Source: Pseudomonadota bacterium (GTDB lineage: Bacteria > Pseudomonadota > Alphaproteobacteria > Rhizobiales > Beijerinckiaceae). Taken from it: a DNA stretch of 54,272 nucleotides. The number at the start of each line of letters is the position of its first letter. Within the stretch, counting starts at the first letter, position 1. Location of the stretch: positions 1 through 54,272 of the forward strand of contig JAEWKH010000069.1 in NCBI GenBank assembly GCA_023386155.1. Reading direction: 5' to 3'. The notes under the pieces were generated by a model. That model saw nothing but the letters and a program-made list of their open reading frames with translations. It did not search any database and was not told the DNA's origin. Positions 25,601-33,219 of the stretch are shown here, piece after piece. The translations under genes and the position numbers were made by a program.

Positions 25601-27069
25601 TGATCGGCGCCCGCGCCACCGTTGAGCAGGTTCTTGCCGACATTGCCGGTGATCGTGTTCGCCAGCTCATTGCCGGCGCCGGTGATGTCGCCCGATCCGG
25701 TGAGGACGAGGTTCTCCACGTTCCTGGCGAGCGTGTGGGACACGGACGCGCGCACCGTGTCGGTGCCTTCGTCGACCAGTTCGATCACGACGTCGTTCAC
25801 GTCGTCCACGATGTAGGTATCATTGCCTTGGCCGCCGACGAGGCCGTCCGCGCCCGCGCCGCCGTCGAGCACGTTGTTGCCGGTATTGCCGATGATCTCG
25901 TTCGCCAGATCGTTACCGGTGCCGTTGAGGTCGGCCTCGCCCCTCAGCCAGAGTTTTTCGAGATTTTGCTCGAGCACGTAAGAGATCGATGCGCGGACGA
26001 GATCAATCCCATTATCGGTCGCTTCGACCACGATAACATCGTTCGCGTCGTCGACGACAAAGGTGTCGTCGCCCTCGCCACCCACCATGACATCGGCGCC
26101 TGTGCCGCCGTCGAGCCAATCGTTGCCGGTGCCGCCCTCGAGGGTGTCGTCGCCGCCGTTGCCGAAGAGGGCATCCCGGCCCTCGCCGCCGATGAGGAAC
26201 TCTCTGCCGCTGCCGCCATAGGCGTGATCGTTACCCTGGCCCATGTCCACGGCATCGGTCACCGTTCCGCCGCGCCCGTCATAGAAATCGTCGCCCTCGT
26301 TGAGGAGAATCTCGCCCTGGATCGTGCCCTGGTTGAGCAGGGTGTCCCGGTCGAAGGAGCCGAACACGGCGGTCTGCGCCGCGATCGTGCCGGTGTTGCT
26401 CAGGAAGGAATCGCCAGAGCCGAAGGTGACGCCGAGAGTCCCGGCCTGGATGAGTCCGCTATTGGTGACGTTGCCGGACAAATCGACGACGATTCCTGCG
26501 ACGCCAGCAAGGATCGTGCCGCTGTTGAACACGCCGTAGGGGTTGTCCGGAGTTGCGGTGGCAGACGCGACGAGACCGGATATGCCGGTCAACAGGATGC
26601 CGGTGTCGGCCGCCTCGATCTTCCCGGCATTGACGATGTGATTAAGGTTGCCGTTGCCAAGGTCACCGCTGCCGCGAATACCGTAATAGCCAGACAAGAT
26701 CCCGTTGTTGAAAATGTGGTTGTCCGAACCGTCGAGCCAGATGGCGGCATTGTTGGGAATCGTCAGTGAGCCCGAGATCTGACCATTATTGATGACGGTG
26801 TTGAGATCATCTCCTAGGAAGATCCCGTTAAGGGTGGCTCTGACGATTCCCGTGCTGCCGACGGTGATGGCGCAGCCACCTCCGCTGAACGCGATTGCGT
26901 CCAATTGCGAGCGGACCGAGCCGTCGACGACGACAATTGATCCCGGTTCCCCATCGATCGCCGTATTGGCAGTCGTGATGGATCCGGTTTGCGTGACCTG
27001 CACCTCGTTAGTGGTCGGATCAAGGTGGACTTCGGTGGTTCGCGCAGTGGATACGAATAAAGTAGACAT
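22669..27069 (-). CDS. RTX/cadherin-like secreted adhesin-type protein
   Basis: A 1466-residue protein without a Sec signal, as expected for type I secretion. Residues about 1-290 are a repetitive beta-solenoid-like region with NNG/NSG turns. Residues about 290-660 are RTX nonapeptides (GGxGxDxLx) within four or five copies of an about 86-residue module containing 'GNDTYIVDD..TDTVRAS..NVENLVLTG'. Residues about 715-1280 hold cadherin-type repeats ('VSVDATGV..' variants with 'NEAPTG', 'YEAANIGLQT'). A second RTX block is at about 1283-1333 and a C-terminal secretion region follows. Ca2+ binding after export is expected. No T1SS ABC/MFP genes lie in the window. The ATG follows AGGGG, which sits in a hairpin. 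Confidence 0.9.
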   Translation of the reverse strand: MSTLFVSTARTTEVHLDPTTNEVQVTQTGSITTANTAIDGEPGSIVVVDGSVRSQLDAIAFSGGGCAITVGSTGIVRATLNGIFLGDDLNTVINNGQISGSLTIPNNAAIWLDGSDNHIFNNGILSGYYGIRGSGDLGNGNLNHIVNAGKIEAADTGILLTGISGLVASATATPDNPYGVFNSGTILAGVAGIVVDLSGNVTNSGLIQAGTLGVTFGSGDSFLSNTGTIAAQTAVFGSFDRDTLLNQGTIQGEILLNEGDDFYDGRGGTVTDAVDMGQGNDHAYGGSGREFLIGGEGRDALFGNGGDDTLEGGTGNDWLDGGTGADVMVGGEGDDTFVVDDANDVIVVEATDNGIDLVRASISYVLEQNLEKLWLRGEADLNGTGNDLANEIIGNTGNNVLDGGAGADGLVGGQGNDTYIVDDVNDVVIELVDEGTDTVRASVSHTLARNVENLVLTGSGDITGAGNELANTITGNVGKNLLNGGAGADQLIGGEGDDTYIVDHEGDLVVERAGEGGDTVSASVAYALGANVENLVLTGTGDIGGIGNELVNRITGNDGNNLLDGGAGADLLTGGLGNDTYIVDDVNDAVIEGLDAGIDTVRASISYTLADNVENLVLTGTGDNDGTGNHLANAITGNGGSNRIAGGGGNDLLDGGAGQDTALFAGLLSDYTITRNPDGSLTVQDNTAARDGTDTLRNFEFLQFQDGTITLPTQAPSAPAVQGSVTPVNENAAPFTHVTTVQSPGLAAGSATYSLTVNPGGKFAIDPVSGVISLVGEVDYESTEDLDLQTEFVGPLVRKFYLLSVTATESLTGWSSAAAPVKVYVNDVNEAATGFSFTDGTTKAAIFESAADGALIGMLQATDPEGDTGLIYAFDTTGAGGTSGAGNAGGRFKIENGQLKVAALTDITKAETYTITLKVTDRNGGPGSVSAYKDFHITVNPVGDGNTPPAAPQYGSVGELSENGGPVASVVTVHAVDPEGDPVEYQLVGNPGNLFSIDSATGVISFAGGANYEAANIGLQTENAGTPDEKKYFNVVVRARESGPTGLTSSNTTIKVYLKDVNEAPTGATYAVTAVAKGAQAGTTLASLQNVIDPDTRASFRTYSYALVNADGSAYTGNEFSIDAGGNVKVGAGGLRDVLAPTTVPVFVKITDQIDTTLTFTKQVDLTLRPVNHAPTDITLTNQSIRELSAAGDFVGSLGAADVDAGETFTYELIDNAGGRFKLVNGHDIVVDNGFLLDFEQAPSHTVKVRVTDSAGASFDKDIAIGVIDWNPEFTSGSTANDVFYGGALGDTLSGNLGNDRLFGGAGNDILSGDGNNDILSGGAGKDTLYGGKKTKTDLNKDAFLFDFKVTKSTYKNHIDKVKDAQFKYDSFYFDDDAFKNATITKYLKNKKASLDKAVAIKKGWFALGEAKDRDDFFIAKKVNAKTYKLFFDADGSGKGKALEIATVTYDKKVGGEISHKDFFLV

Positions 27070-27120
27070 GACGGCCCCTTGAAAAGTTGAGAGATGTTAT
27101 TACATCTCCAGGGGCCGTCA
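27069..27120 (-). promoter_or_regulatory. hairpin sequestering the RBS and start of the RTX gene
   Basis: In the mRNA an 11-base segment TGACGGCCCCT (27120-27110) is fully complementary to AGGGGCCGTCA (27079-27069), which contains the AGGGG ribosome binding site and the A of the start codon. Between them is an inner hairpin GAGATGT/ACATCTC (27108-27102 with 27097-27091). Read as DNA, the same inverted repeats could be a protein operator. Confidence 0.6.
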
Positions 27121-27167
27121 ATATCTGAACAGTCTAGGAATAAACTGTCCGCAATCCTGGGTTGTCG

Positions 27168-27851
27168 CTACGGAGCGTCGACGCGACGGGCGCTGAACAT
27201 CGAGACCCTTTGGGGCATGTCCTCGATGGCCGAGCGGTACTCCCCGGTCTCCGGATCGCGCACCATCAGGACGCCGGACGACACGCCGAAGAAGGCGCCG
27301 TGGAGCTGGAGCTTGCCGCGTTCCACGAGGATGCGGACGCAAGGGAAGGTCATCAGGTTGTTGAGGCTGTTCTCGATGGCGGCGAGTTCGAGCCGGGTCA
27401 GGTAATCGGAAAAGTCCGTGTTGCCGCGCGGGCCGATGCGCTCGCCGGCCGGAGCGATCAGGTTCATCCAGCGGCCGATGAAGTCGCCCGGCGACAGGGG
27501 GGCCGTGTCGTCGGCGAAGGCGCGGATGCCGCCGCAGCGGGCGTGGCCCAGGACCACGATATGCTTCACGCGCAGGGCCTGCACGGCGAATTCGAGCGCC
27601 GCCGAGGTGCCGTGGTAATCGCCGCCCGTCTCGAAGGGCGGCACCAGGTTCGCCACGTTGCGCACCACGAACAATTCGCCCGGGATCGCATCGAAGATGA
27701 CCTCCGGCGAGACGCGGCTGTCGCAGCAGCCGATCACCATCACCTCGGGCGACTGGCCCTTCTCGGCGAGCGCCTCGTATCGTCCCTTTTCCCGGGCGAA
27801 GCGTTCGTCGAGGAATGCGCGGTAGCCTTCGGTCAGACGTTGCGGGAACAT
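27168..27851 (-). CDS. beta-class carbonic anhydrase
   Basis: A 227-residue zinc enzyme interconverting CO2 and bicarbonate. Zinc ligands are Cys42 and Asp44-Arg46 dyad residues in 'GCCDSRV', and His103 and Cys106 in 'GHARCGG'. The 'VVRNVANLVPP' and 'GSSAALEFAV'-type segments (here GTSAALEFAV) are typical. The ATG at 27851 is chosen to match family length; the longer frame runs into the upstream gene. It starts 14 bases after the dehydratase-like gene stops, so the DUF429-dehydratase-CA genes form a leftward operon. Confidence 0.94.
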   Translation of the reverse strand: MFPQRLTEGYRAFLDERFAREKGRYEALAEKGQSPEVMVIGCCDSRVSPEVIFDAIPGELFVVRNVANLVPPFETGGDYHGTSAALEFAVQALRVKHIVVLGHARCGGIRAFADDTAPLSPGDFIGRWMNLIAPAGERIGPRGNTDFSDYLTRLELAAIENSLNNLMTFPCVRILVERGKLQLHGAFFGVSSGVLMVRDPETGEYRSAIEDMPQRVSMFSARRVDAP

Positions 27852-27865
27852 GGGCGGCCTTCTCT

Positions 27866-28942
27866 TCAGGGATGGGTGACTTCGGCAAGCTTGGCGAGTT
27901 CGACATTGGCGCCGCACAGGAGCACGCCGATCCGCTCGCCCGAGCGGGGTTTATAGGTCCCCGAGGCCAGCGCCGCCAGTGCCGCCGCCCCGCCGGGCTC
28001 GGATGCGATGCGGAAATCGCGCCAGAGCAGCCTCTGTGCGTCGCGGATCGCCGGGTCCGACACGAGCGCCACGTGATCGACGGTGTCGCGGCAGATCGAA
28101 TAGACGAGATCGCCGGTGTTCTTGGCGCCGAGCGAATCGGCCGCGACGGAATCCACGTCCACGTCGACGGGCCGTCCCGCTTCAAGGGCCGCGTGGAGCG
28201 CCCGCGAGCCCTCCGGCTCGACGCCCACCACCTTCACGCGCCCGGCCCACCAGCTCGCCACGCCGCTGATGAGCCCGCCGCCGCCCACCGCGACCAGGAC
28301 GGTGTCGAGGGCTACAGCATCGGACCCAAAAGTGGAGTCCACTTTTGGGATCGATCCGATGCTGCCTTTTTTGCCTAGCGCATCGTTCGACGCGGAAAAC
28401 CGGGCCCACTTTTCGCTGACGCGGCCCTCTGGGTCCGCACGATGCGCTAGCGCGTCCTGCTCCCATTCGAGCGCCGCCGTGCCCTGGCCGGTCACCGTGC
28501 TCTCGGCCCCGAAGGGATGGACGCGCAGGGCGCCGCTCTCCTCCACGTAGAGATCGCAGGCTGCTTGAGCGTCCGCGTAGCGGGCGCCGCCGATCACCAC
28601 CTCGGCGCCGTGCGAGCGGATCACGGCGATTTTCGCCGGGCTCGAGATGTCCGGCACGAAGATGCGCGCTCTCACGCCCAGCTGCTTCGCCGCATAGGCC
28701 ACGGCCGCGCCGTGATTGCCGCCGGAGGCGGCCGCGACGCCGGCGGCCGGGACCTCCATCGACAGCAGGGTGTTGAAGGCGCCGCGGGTCTTGAACGAGC
28801 CCGCATGCTGCAGGAATTCCAGCTTCAGGCTCACCGGCCCGTCGTGGCCGAAGGCATGCCCCAGGTTCAGGACCGGCGTGCGGCGGATATGGGGGGCGAT
28901 GCGGGCATGGGCCGCTTCGATGTCGGCGCGGGTGATGGTCAT
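27866..28942 (-). CDS. threonine/serine dehydratase-like PLP enzyme with in-frame repeat insertion
   Basis: A 358-residue fold-type II PLP enzyme. Lys51 in 'SFKTRGA' binds PLP; 'ASGGNHGAAVAYAA' is the substrate loop; 'VAVGGGGLISG' (about 216-228) binds the phosphate; 'SEPGGAAALAAL' is near the end. Family members are usually 310-325 residues long. The extra residues, about 165-210, are encoded by a B-family repeat (28316-28448) that keeps the frame open and inserts just before the glycine-rich loop. The flanking native sequences are 'GQGTAALEWEQD' and 'LDTVLVAVGG'. Activity may be retained if the insert forms a surface loop. It overlaps the DUF429 stop by four bases. Confidence 0.9.
   Translation of the reverse strand: MTITRADIEAAHARIAPHIRRTPVLNLGHAFGHDGPVSLKLEFLQHAGSFKTRGAFNTLLSMEVPAAGVAAASGGNHGAAVAYAAKQLGVRARIFVPDISSPAKIAVIRSHGAEVVIGGARYADAQAACDLYVEESGALRVHPFGAESTVTGQGTAALEWEQDALAHRADPEGRVSEKWARFSASNDALGKKGSIGSIPKVDSTFGSDAVALDTVLVAVGGGGLISGVASWWAGRVKVVGVEPEGSRALHAALEAGRPVDVDVDSVAADSLGAKNTGDLVYSICRDTVDHVALVSDPAIRDAQRLLWRDFRIASEPGGAAALAALASGTYKPRSGERIGVLLCGANVELAKLAEVTHP
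28316..28448. repeat. B-family composite palindromic repeat, copy 3, inside a coding region
   Basis: P1 at 28316-28363 and P2 at 28377-28448, in the same order and with the same arms as the intergenic copy after trmD. It lies wholly within the dehydratase-like gene and is translated in frame as about 45 residues. Confidence 0.92.
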
Positions 28943-29694
28943 GGGAAAACCTTGGGCTGCTTGCGGAGCGTCCAGATGGCGACCGGAAGGCCGTGCGCGT
29001 CACGGCCGGGCGGATCGGGAAAGGATTGCCCTCCACCTCTCGCGAGATCCAGCGCCACGGTCAACCCTGCGAGCGCATCGAGCAGGTCGTCCCGGGCCGC
29101 GCCGCGGGGCGTCGGCGAATCGATCAGCGCGTCGGGAAGGAGGCCGGATTCCTTCAGGAGGTCCCGGCGAAGCGCCATGCCGGGGCCGTAGGGCACGCCC
29201 TTCACCTTCTTCGGCCGGTCGAGCGCGCGGCCGCCGTTCAGCGCCCAGAAGGCGAGTTCGGGATGCACCTCGTAGACGCGCGGCATCAGGCTGGGCCGGC
29301 CGCGCAGCAGCGCGTCGACCTCGCGGATCTTCGGGAAGATGGCGAAGCCCTGCCGCGACACCTTCCGCGACGGGTCGGAGGTGGCGGCGGCGACCGCGCA
29401 GGCCTCCCCGTAATCCAGGGCCTCGACGGCACGGCGGGAGGGAATGGCGAAGACGGAGGATTGCCGTTCGCCCAGGAGCGGGCGAATCAGCCGCTCCGGC
29501 AGGCGGCCCGATCCTTCGGTCCGCTCGGGCAGGCCGATGGGCATGTCCACGGCGATCACCGCCGGGTGCTCCGGCGCATCGGCGATGGCCTCGAGCGTCG
29601 GCGCCGTCACGATGCGATGGGCGCCGGGATCGTCCGCCCGCATGAGCGCCGCGATCCACCCGGCCCGGCAGCCATCGACCCCTGCGACCCACAT
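28939..29694 (-). CDS. DUF429 domain protein
   Basis: A 251-residue protein starting 'MWVAGVDGCRAGWIAAL', typical of DUF429 proteins, which have an RNase H-like fold. 'VIAVDMPIGLPE' and a late 'RDDLLDALAGL' supply likely acidic metal ligands. The biochemical role of the family is not established. The ATG at 29694 is preferred; a TTG seven codons upstream is possible. It is the first gene of the leftward operon with the dehydratase-like enzyme and carbonic anhydrase. Confidence 0.85.
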   Translation of the reverse strand: MWVAGVDGCRAGWIAALMRADDPGAHRIVTAPTLEAIADAPEHPAVIAVDMPIGLPERTEGSGRLPERLIRPLLGERQSSVFAIPSRRAVEALDYGEACAVAAATSDPSRKVSRQGFAIFPKIREVDALLRGRPSLMPRVYEVHPELAFWALNGGRALDRPKKVKGVPYGPGMALRRDLLKESGLLPDALIDSPTPRGAARDDLLDALAGLTVALDLARGGGQSFPDPPGRDAHGLPVAIWTLRKQPKVFP

Positions 29695-29730
29695 CGTCCG
29701 GCTTATCCTTTCCAAACTTGACGCTCCATC

Positions 29731-29891
29731 TTCCCTCCCCCTTGCGGGGAGGGACAGAGGGTGGGGGTCGAAAAGTCAGAACGCTTCTTGATAGTGTTGA
29801 GTGCTCAACATCCATACTGCATCGAACTGGTTTAAACCCTGCTCCGGCCGCACCACCCCCACCCCTAACCCCTCCCCGCAAGGGGGAGGGG
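29731..29891. repeat. C-family palindromic repeat, copy 3
   Basis: Arms CCTCCCCCTTGCGGGGAGGG and CCTCCCCGCAAGGGGGAGGGG, with inner GTGGGGGT and ACCCCCAC. The centre is longer (about 75 bases) than in other copies. It fills the space between the divergent DUF429 and CoA-ester-lyase genes, and its right arm ends 14 bases before the lyase ATG. Confidence 0.85.
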
Positions 29892-29905
29892 AAAGAGAGG
29901 ATGCC

Positions 29906-30787
29906 ATGATTCCCATCCGCCCGCGCCGCAGCGCCCTCTACATGCCCGGCTCCAACGCCCGTGCGATCGAGAAGGCGAAGTCGCTCTCCGCCGACGCGGT
30001 GATCTTCGACCTGGAGGACGCGGTGGCGCCCGACCTGAAGGGGCAGGCGCGCGAGCAGGTCTGCGCGGCCGTGCAGGCCGGGGGCTATGGCTGGCGCGAG
30101 CTGGTGATTCGGATCAACGCGCTCGAGACGCCCTGGGGCGAGGCGGATCTCGCGGCCGCCGTCGCGGCGGCCCCGGATGCGATCCTCGTGCCGAAGGTGT
30201 CGTCGGCCGAAACGCTCGCGGCGGTGGGCCTGCGCCTGCGCAAGCTCGGGGCCGCGGAACGCACCCGGGTCTGGGCGATGATCGAGACGCCGCTCGCGAT
30301 CCTCCGGGCGGAATCCATCGCGAGCGCGGCCCATGACGTGGACACGCGGCTTTCCTGTTTCGTCATGGGCACCAACGATCTCGCCAAGGACACCCGCGCG
30401 CGCCTGCTGCCGGGACGCGCCGCGATGCTGCCCTGGCTGATGACGGCGCTCGCCGCCGCGCGGGCGCACGGCATCGACATTCTCGACGGTGTCTACAACA
30501 CCCTGTCCGATGCGGAGGGCTTTCGCGACGAATGCGGGCAGGGCCGCGATTGCGGCTTCGACGGCAAGACGCTGATCCATCCCGATCAGATCGCGGCCGC
30601 CAACGAGATTTTCGCCCCGACGGCGGACGAGATCGAGAACGCCCGCGCCATCGTGGCGGCCTTCGAACGGCAGGAGAATGCGGGTAAGGGCGCCATCAAC
30701 TTCGGCGGCCGCATGGTCGAGCGGCTGCATGTGGACATGGCGAGGCGCGTGCTGGCGCTGGCGGAGGCGATTGTCGAGGGAGCATAG
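29906..30787 (+). CDS. HpcH/HpaI aldolase/citrate lyase-family CoA ester lyase
   Basis: A 293-residue TIM-barrel enzyme of the CitE/malyl-CoA lyase family. 'RRSALYMPGSNARAIEKA' is the CoA-binding start. 'AVIFDLEDAVAP' near residue 35 and 'VWAMIETPLAIL' carry the Mg2+ ligand carboxylates. 'DGVYNTLSDAEGF' and 'GKTLIHPDQI' follow. It cleaves or forms 3-hydroxyacyl-CoA esters such as malyl- or citramalyl-CoA; the exact substrate cannot be told. GAGAGG precedes the ATG at five bases. A longer frame from 29801 would translate the C repeat and is rejected, because this start is strong. Confidence 0.9.
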   Translation: MIPIRPRRSALYMPGSNARAIEKAKSLSADAVIFDLEDAVAPDLKGQAREQVCAAVQAGGYGWRELVIRINALETPWGEADLAAAVAAAPDAILVPKVSSAETLAAVGLRLRKLGAAERTRVWAMIETPLAILRAESIASAAHDVDTRLSCFVMGTNDLAKDTRARLLPGRAAMLPWLMTALAAARAHGIDILDGVYNTLSDAEGFRDECGQGRDCGFDGKTLIHPDQIAAANEIFAPTADEIENARAIVAAFERQENAGKGAINFGGRMVERLHVDMARRVLALAEAIVEGA

Positions 30788-30804
30788 CCCCCCGGATTTC
30801 TCTC

Positions 30805-31035
30805 TTAATCCGTCAGTTGCCGCGCCTCTTCCGGCAGCATGATCGGGATGCCGTCGCGGATCGGGTAGGCGAGCTTGGCGCGGCGGCTGATCAGCTCCTG
30901 GCGGGCGGCGTCGTATTCCAGCGTTTCCTTGGTGAGCGGGCAGACGAGAAGCTCCAGGAGCTTGGGGTCGATCCGCGTCGCCTCCACGGGCTGGGGCGTG
31001 TCGCTTTGAGTCGTGTTCGGGACCATCGTGGTCAT
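30805..31035 (-). CDS. Trm112-family protein
   Basis: A 76-residue protein with 'DPKLLELLVCPLTKETLEYD' and 'LAYPIRDGIPIMLPEEAR', the hallmarks of Trm112/YcaR-type small proteins. Eukaryotic and archaeal Trm112 activate methyltransferases; the bacterial role is little known. The zinc site is incomplete, with a single Cys, as is common in bacteria. It starts two bases after the Lon-N gene stops and is the last gene of a leftward operon. Confidence 0.92.
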   Translation of the reverse strand: MTTMVPNTTQSDTPQPVEATRIDPKLLELLVCPLTKETLEYDAARQELISRRAKLAYPIRDGIPIMLPEEARQLTD

Positions 31036-31037
31036 TC

Positions 31038-31709
31038 CTATTGCAGGGTCGAATCGGAGCCGGCGCCGCCGCGGGCGAGCTCGATCTCGGTCAGGGCGAT
31101 GAGCACCTCCGCCCGGCTTTTCAGGTTGGGCGCCTCGAGCAGCGCCTGCTTCTCGCGCACGCCGAAGGGGCTCATCATGCAGAGCGCGTTGACGAGGGCC
31201 TCGTTGGGCGCCTCCTCGATGCCGCGCCAGTCGACCTTCACGTGCACCGCATTGACGAAATCGCGCAGGGCCTTGACCACGCCGGCGCGGTCAACGTCGT
31301 TCTCGCCGGCGCGGGCCGTGAAGTCGTCGGCGAAGGGCTCGAACGTCACCTGGCACTGGCGGAACGGGTCGATGGAGGGCAGCTCCTCCTCGATGCGGAA
31401 GCGCGACACGCCGATGAGCGTGATGAGATACCGCCCGTCGCCCGTCTCGGCGAGCTGCGTGATGCGTCCGGCGCAGCCCACCCGGTAGAGTTTCGGCACG
31501 CTCGCCAGGGGATCGTTGTCCGCATCGGGCTGCACCATGCCGATGATGCGGTCGGTCTTCAGCGCCTCATCGACCATCGCCACATAGCGCGGCTCGAAGA
31601 TGTTGAGGGGCATCTGTCCGCGCGGCAGGAGAAGCGCACCGGGGAGCGGGAAGACGGGAATGACCGACGGGCAATCCTCCGGCCCACGGTATACCGCGTT
31701 CATTCCCAT
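31038..31709 (-). CDS. LON peptidase N-terminal-domain protein
   Basis: A 223-residue stand-alone Lon substrate-binding (PUA-like) domain: 'VIPVFPLPGALLLPRGQMPLNIFEPRY' and 'GCAGRITQLAETGDGRYLITLIGVSRF'. No ATPase or protease domain is present. Such proteins are thought to bind unfolded polypeptides, but a definite role is not known. It lies in one operon between the thioredoxin-TPR gene (25 bases upstream) and the Trm112 gene. Confidence 0.93.
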   Translation of the reverse strand: MGMNAVYRGPEDCPSVIPVFPLPGALLLPRGQMPLNIFEPRYVAMVDEALKTDRIIGMVQPDADNDPLASVPKLYRVGCAGRITQLAETGDGRYLITLIGVSRFRIEEELPSIDPFRQCQVTFEPFADDFTARAGENDVDRAGVVKALRDFVNAVHVKVDWRGIEEAPNEALVNALCMMSPFGVREKQALLEAPNLKSRAEVLIALTEIELARGGAGSDSTLQ

Positions 31710-31734
31710 CCCGATCTCCCAAACCGCAAGGACG

Positions 31735-32640
31735 TCACGAGAACAGGAGCGAGGAGAGCCTCCGCCGCCCTGCCAGCGTCATCTCGTCCATCGGACCCCA
31801 GGCCTCGAAGAACTGGACGAGTTGCTTGCGCGCGCCGTCATCGTTCCAATTGCGGTCGCGGCGAACGATTTCAAGGAGGTGATTGGCGGCTTCTTCGCGC
31901 CGCCCGCGGGCGTTCAGGCCCACGGCCAGATCGAAGCGGGCCTGATGGTCCGCGGGATCGGCCTCGACCCTGCGCTGGAGGTCCGCCAGGTCGCCGAGGG
32001 AGCCCGCCTGCTCGGCGAGCTCGATCGCGGCCCGCGCGCCGGCGAGCGCAGGATCGTTGGCTTTCCCCTCCGGGGCCATGGCGAGGAAGCGCCTGGCGCC
32101 TTCGAGATCGCTCACCTCCACGTGCAGCTTCACGAGGGCGGCGAGCGCCGCGACGTTCTCGGGATCCTGGGCGAGGACGCCGGAATAGAGCTCGGCCGCC
32201 CCGCCGATATCGCCCTCGGCCATCAGGCGGTCGGCCTCTGCCATGATCTCGTCGGCCGCGCTGGGGCCGAGCGGTCCGACGAGGCGCTCGATGAAGGTCT
32301 TGACCTGGCTTTCGGGCAGGGCGCCCATGAAGCCGTCCACCGGCTGGCCGCGCTGGAAGGCGAAGACGGCGGGAATCGACTGCACGCCGAGCTGGCCGGC
32401 GACCTGCGGATGCTCGTCGATGTTCATCTTCACGAGCTTCACCTTGCCGCCGGCGGCCCGCACGGCCTTTTCCAGGATCGGCGTGAGCTGCTTGCAGGGG
32501 CCGCACCAGGGGGCCCAGAAATCCACCAGCACGGGCTGCTGCATGGATTCGGCGAGCACGTCCTGACGGAAGGTCGCCGTGGTGGTGTCCTTCACGAGAT
32601 CGTCGGAGGACGTTCCGGGGACGGGGGTATCGGACAGCAT
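31735..32640 (-). CDS. thioredoxin-TPR co-chaperone (CnoX/YbbN-like)
   Basis: A 301-residue protein. Residues about 20-125 form a thioredoxin domain with the active site WCGPC at Cys46 and Cys49. Residues about 140-290 form TPR-like helical repeats. The architecture matches CnoX (YbbN), a holdase that protects proteins and hands them to GroEL. The E. coli protein lacks a redox CxxC, whereas this one keeps it. It heads the leftward operon with the Lon-N and Trm112 genes, consistent with a protein-quality role. Confidence 0.92.
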   Translation of the reverse strand: MLSDTPVPGTSSDDLVKDTTTATFRQDVLAESMQQPVLVDFWAPWCGPCKQLTPILEKAVRAAGGKVKLVKMNIDEHPQVAGQLGVQSIPAVFAFQRGQPVDGFMGALPESQVKTFIERLVGPLGPSAADEIMAEADRLMAEGDIGGAAELYSGVLAQDPENVAALAALVKLHVEVSDLEGARRFLAMAPEGKANDPALAGARAAIELAEQAGSLGDLADLQRRVEADPADHQARFDLAVGLNARGRREEAANHLLEIVRRDRNWNDDGARKQLVQFFEAWGPMDEMTLAGRRRLSSLLFS

Positions 32641-32679
32641 GCGATCCTCGAAAGGTGAGAGTCTTGAGAAGGACGCTCC

Positions 32680-33219
32680 TTACATGGGAGCTTGAGCGTT
32701 GTCTGGCAATTCCGCCGGCGGCTCCGGCAGGCGCAGGATGAGCGGATCGTGCCCCGTGGCCCTCAGGAAGGCCAACAGGTCCTCCCGGGACACGCCGGTG
32801 GTCATGGAATTGACCAGGGGATGAAAGTTCACCCGCTCGTGCTCCATGAGGTTGGCATCGAGCACCATGGTGACCTTGCCGTCCGTATCGTTCACCACCG
32901 CGAAGGCGGTGACGGAGCCCGGCTCGACCCCGAGCAGGGCGCGCAGCTGCTCGGCCGAGCCGAAGGAGAGGCGGCCCGAGGCGCCGATGGCCTCATGGGT
33001 CCGCTTGAGGTCGATGGCGGTGTCGTGCTTGGCGGAAATCAGGAAGAAGCGGCCCTTCTTGTCCTTCACGAAAAGGTTCTTGGAATGGGCTCCCGGAATC
33101 CGTTCCTTGACGGAGGCCGATTCGGCCACCGTGAAGACGGGCTCGTGCTCCACCGTCTCGGTCCTGATGCCGAGCGAGGACAGGCGATCCAGGAGCTCCT
33201 TCGGGGACAGATGGGCCAA
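32680..33219 (-). CDS. YbaK/ProX-type prolyl-tRNA editing domain protein
   Basis: A 179-residue stand-alone editing domain: 'LGIRTETVEHEPVFTVAES', 'AHSKNLFVKDKKGRFFL', 'LRALLGVEPGSVTAFAVVND' and 'VNFHPLVNSMTTGVS'. These enzymes hydrolyse Ala (ProX type) or Cys from mischarged tRNA(Pro) in trans to ProRS. The 'KNLF' and 'GSV' signatures favour the ProX/PrdX branch over YbaK. It is cytoplasmic. Transcribed leftward, 39 bases upstream of the CnoX-like gene. Confidence 0.92.
   Translation of the reverse strand: MAHLSPKELLDRLSSLGIRTETVEHEPVFTVAESASVKERIPGAHSKNLFVKDKKGRFFLISAKHDTAIDLKRTHEAIGASGRLSFGSAEQLRALLGVEPGSVTAFAVVNDTDGKVTMVLDANLMEHERVNFHPLVNSMTTGVSREDLLAFLRATGHDPLILRLPEPPAELPDNAQAPM

Noticed and set aside
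29801..29905. An upstream extension of the CoA ester lyase gene through a C repeat.
   Set aside because: A strong ribosome binding site and the canonical protein start lie at 29906, unlike rimM and the TPM gene where no such start exists.
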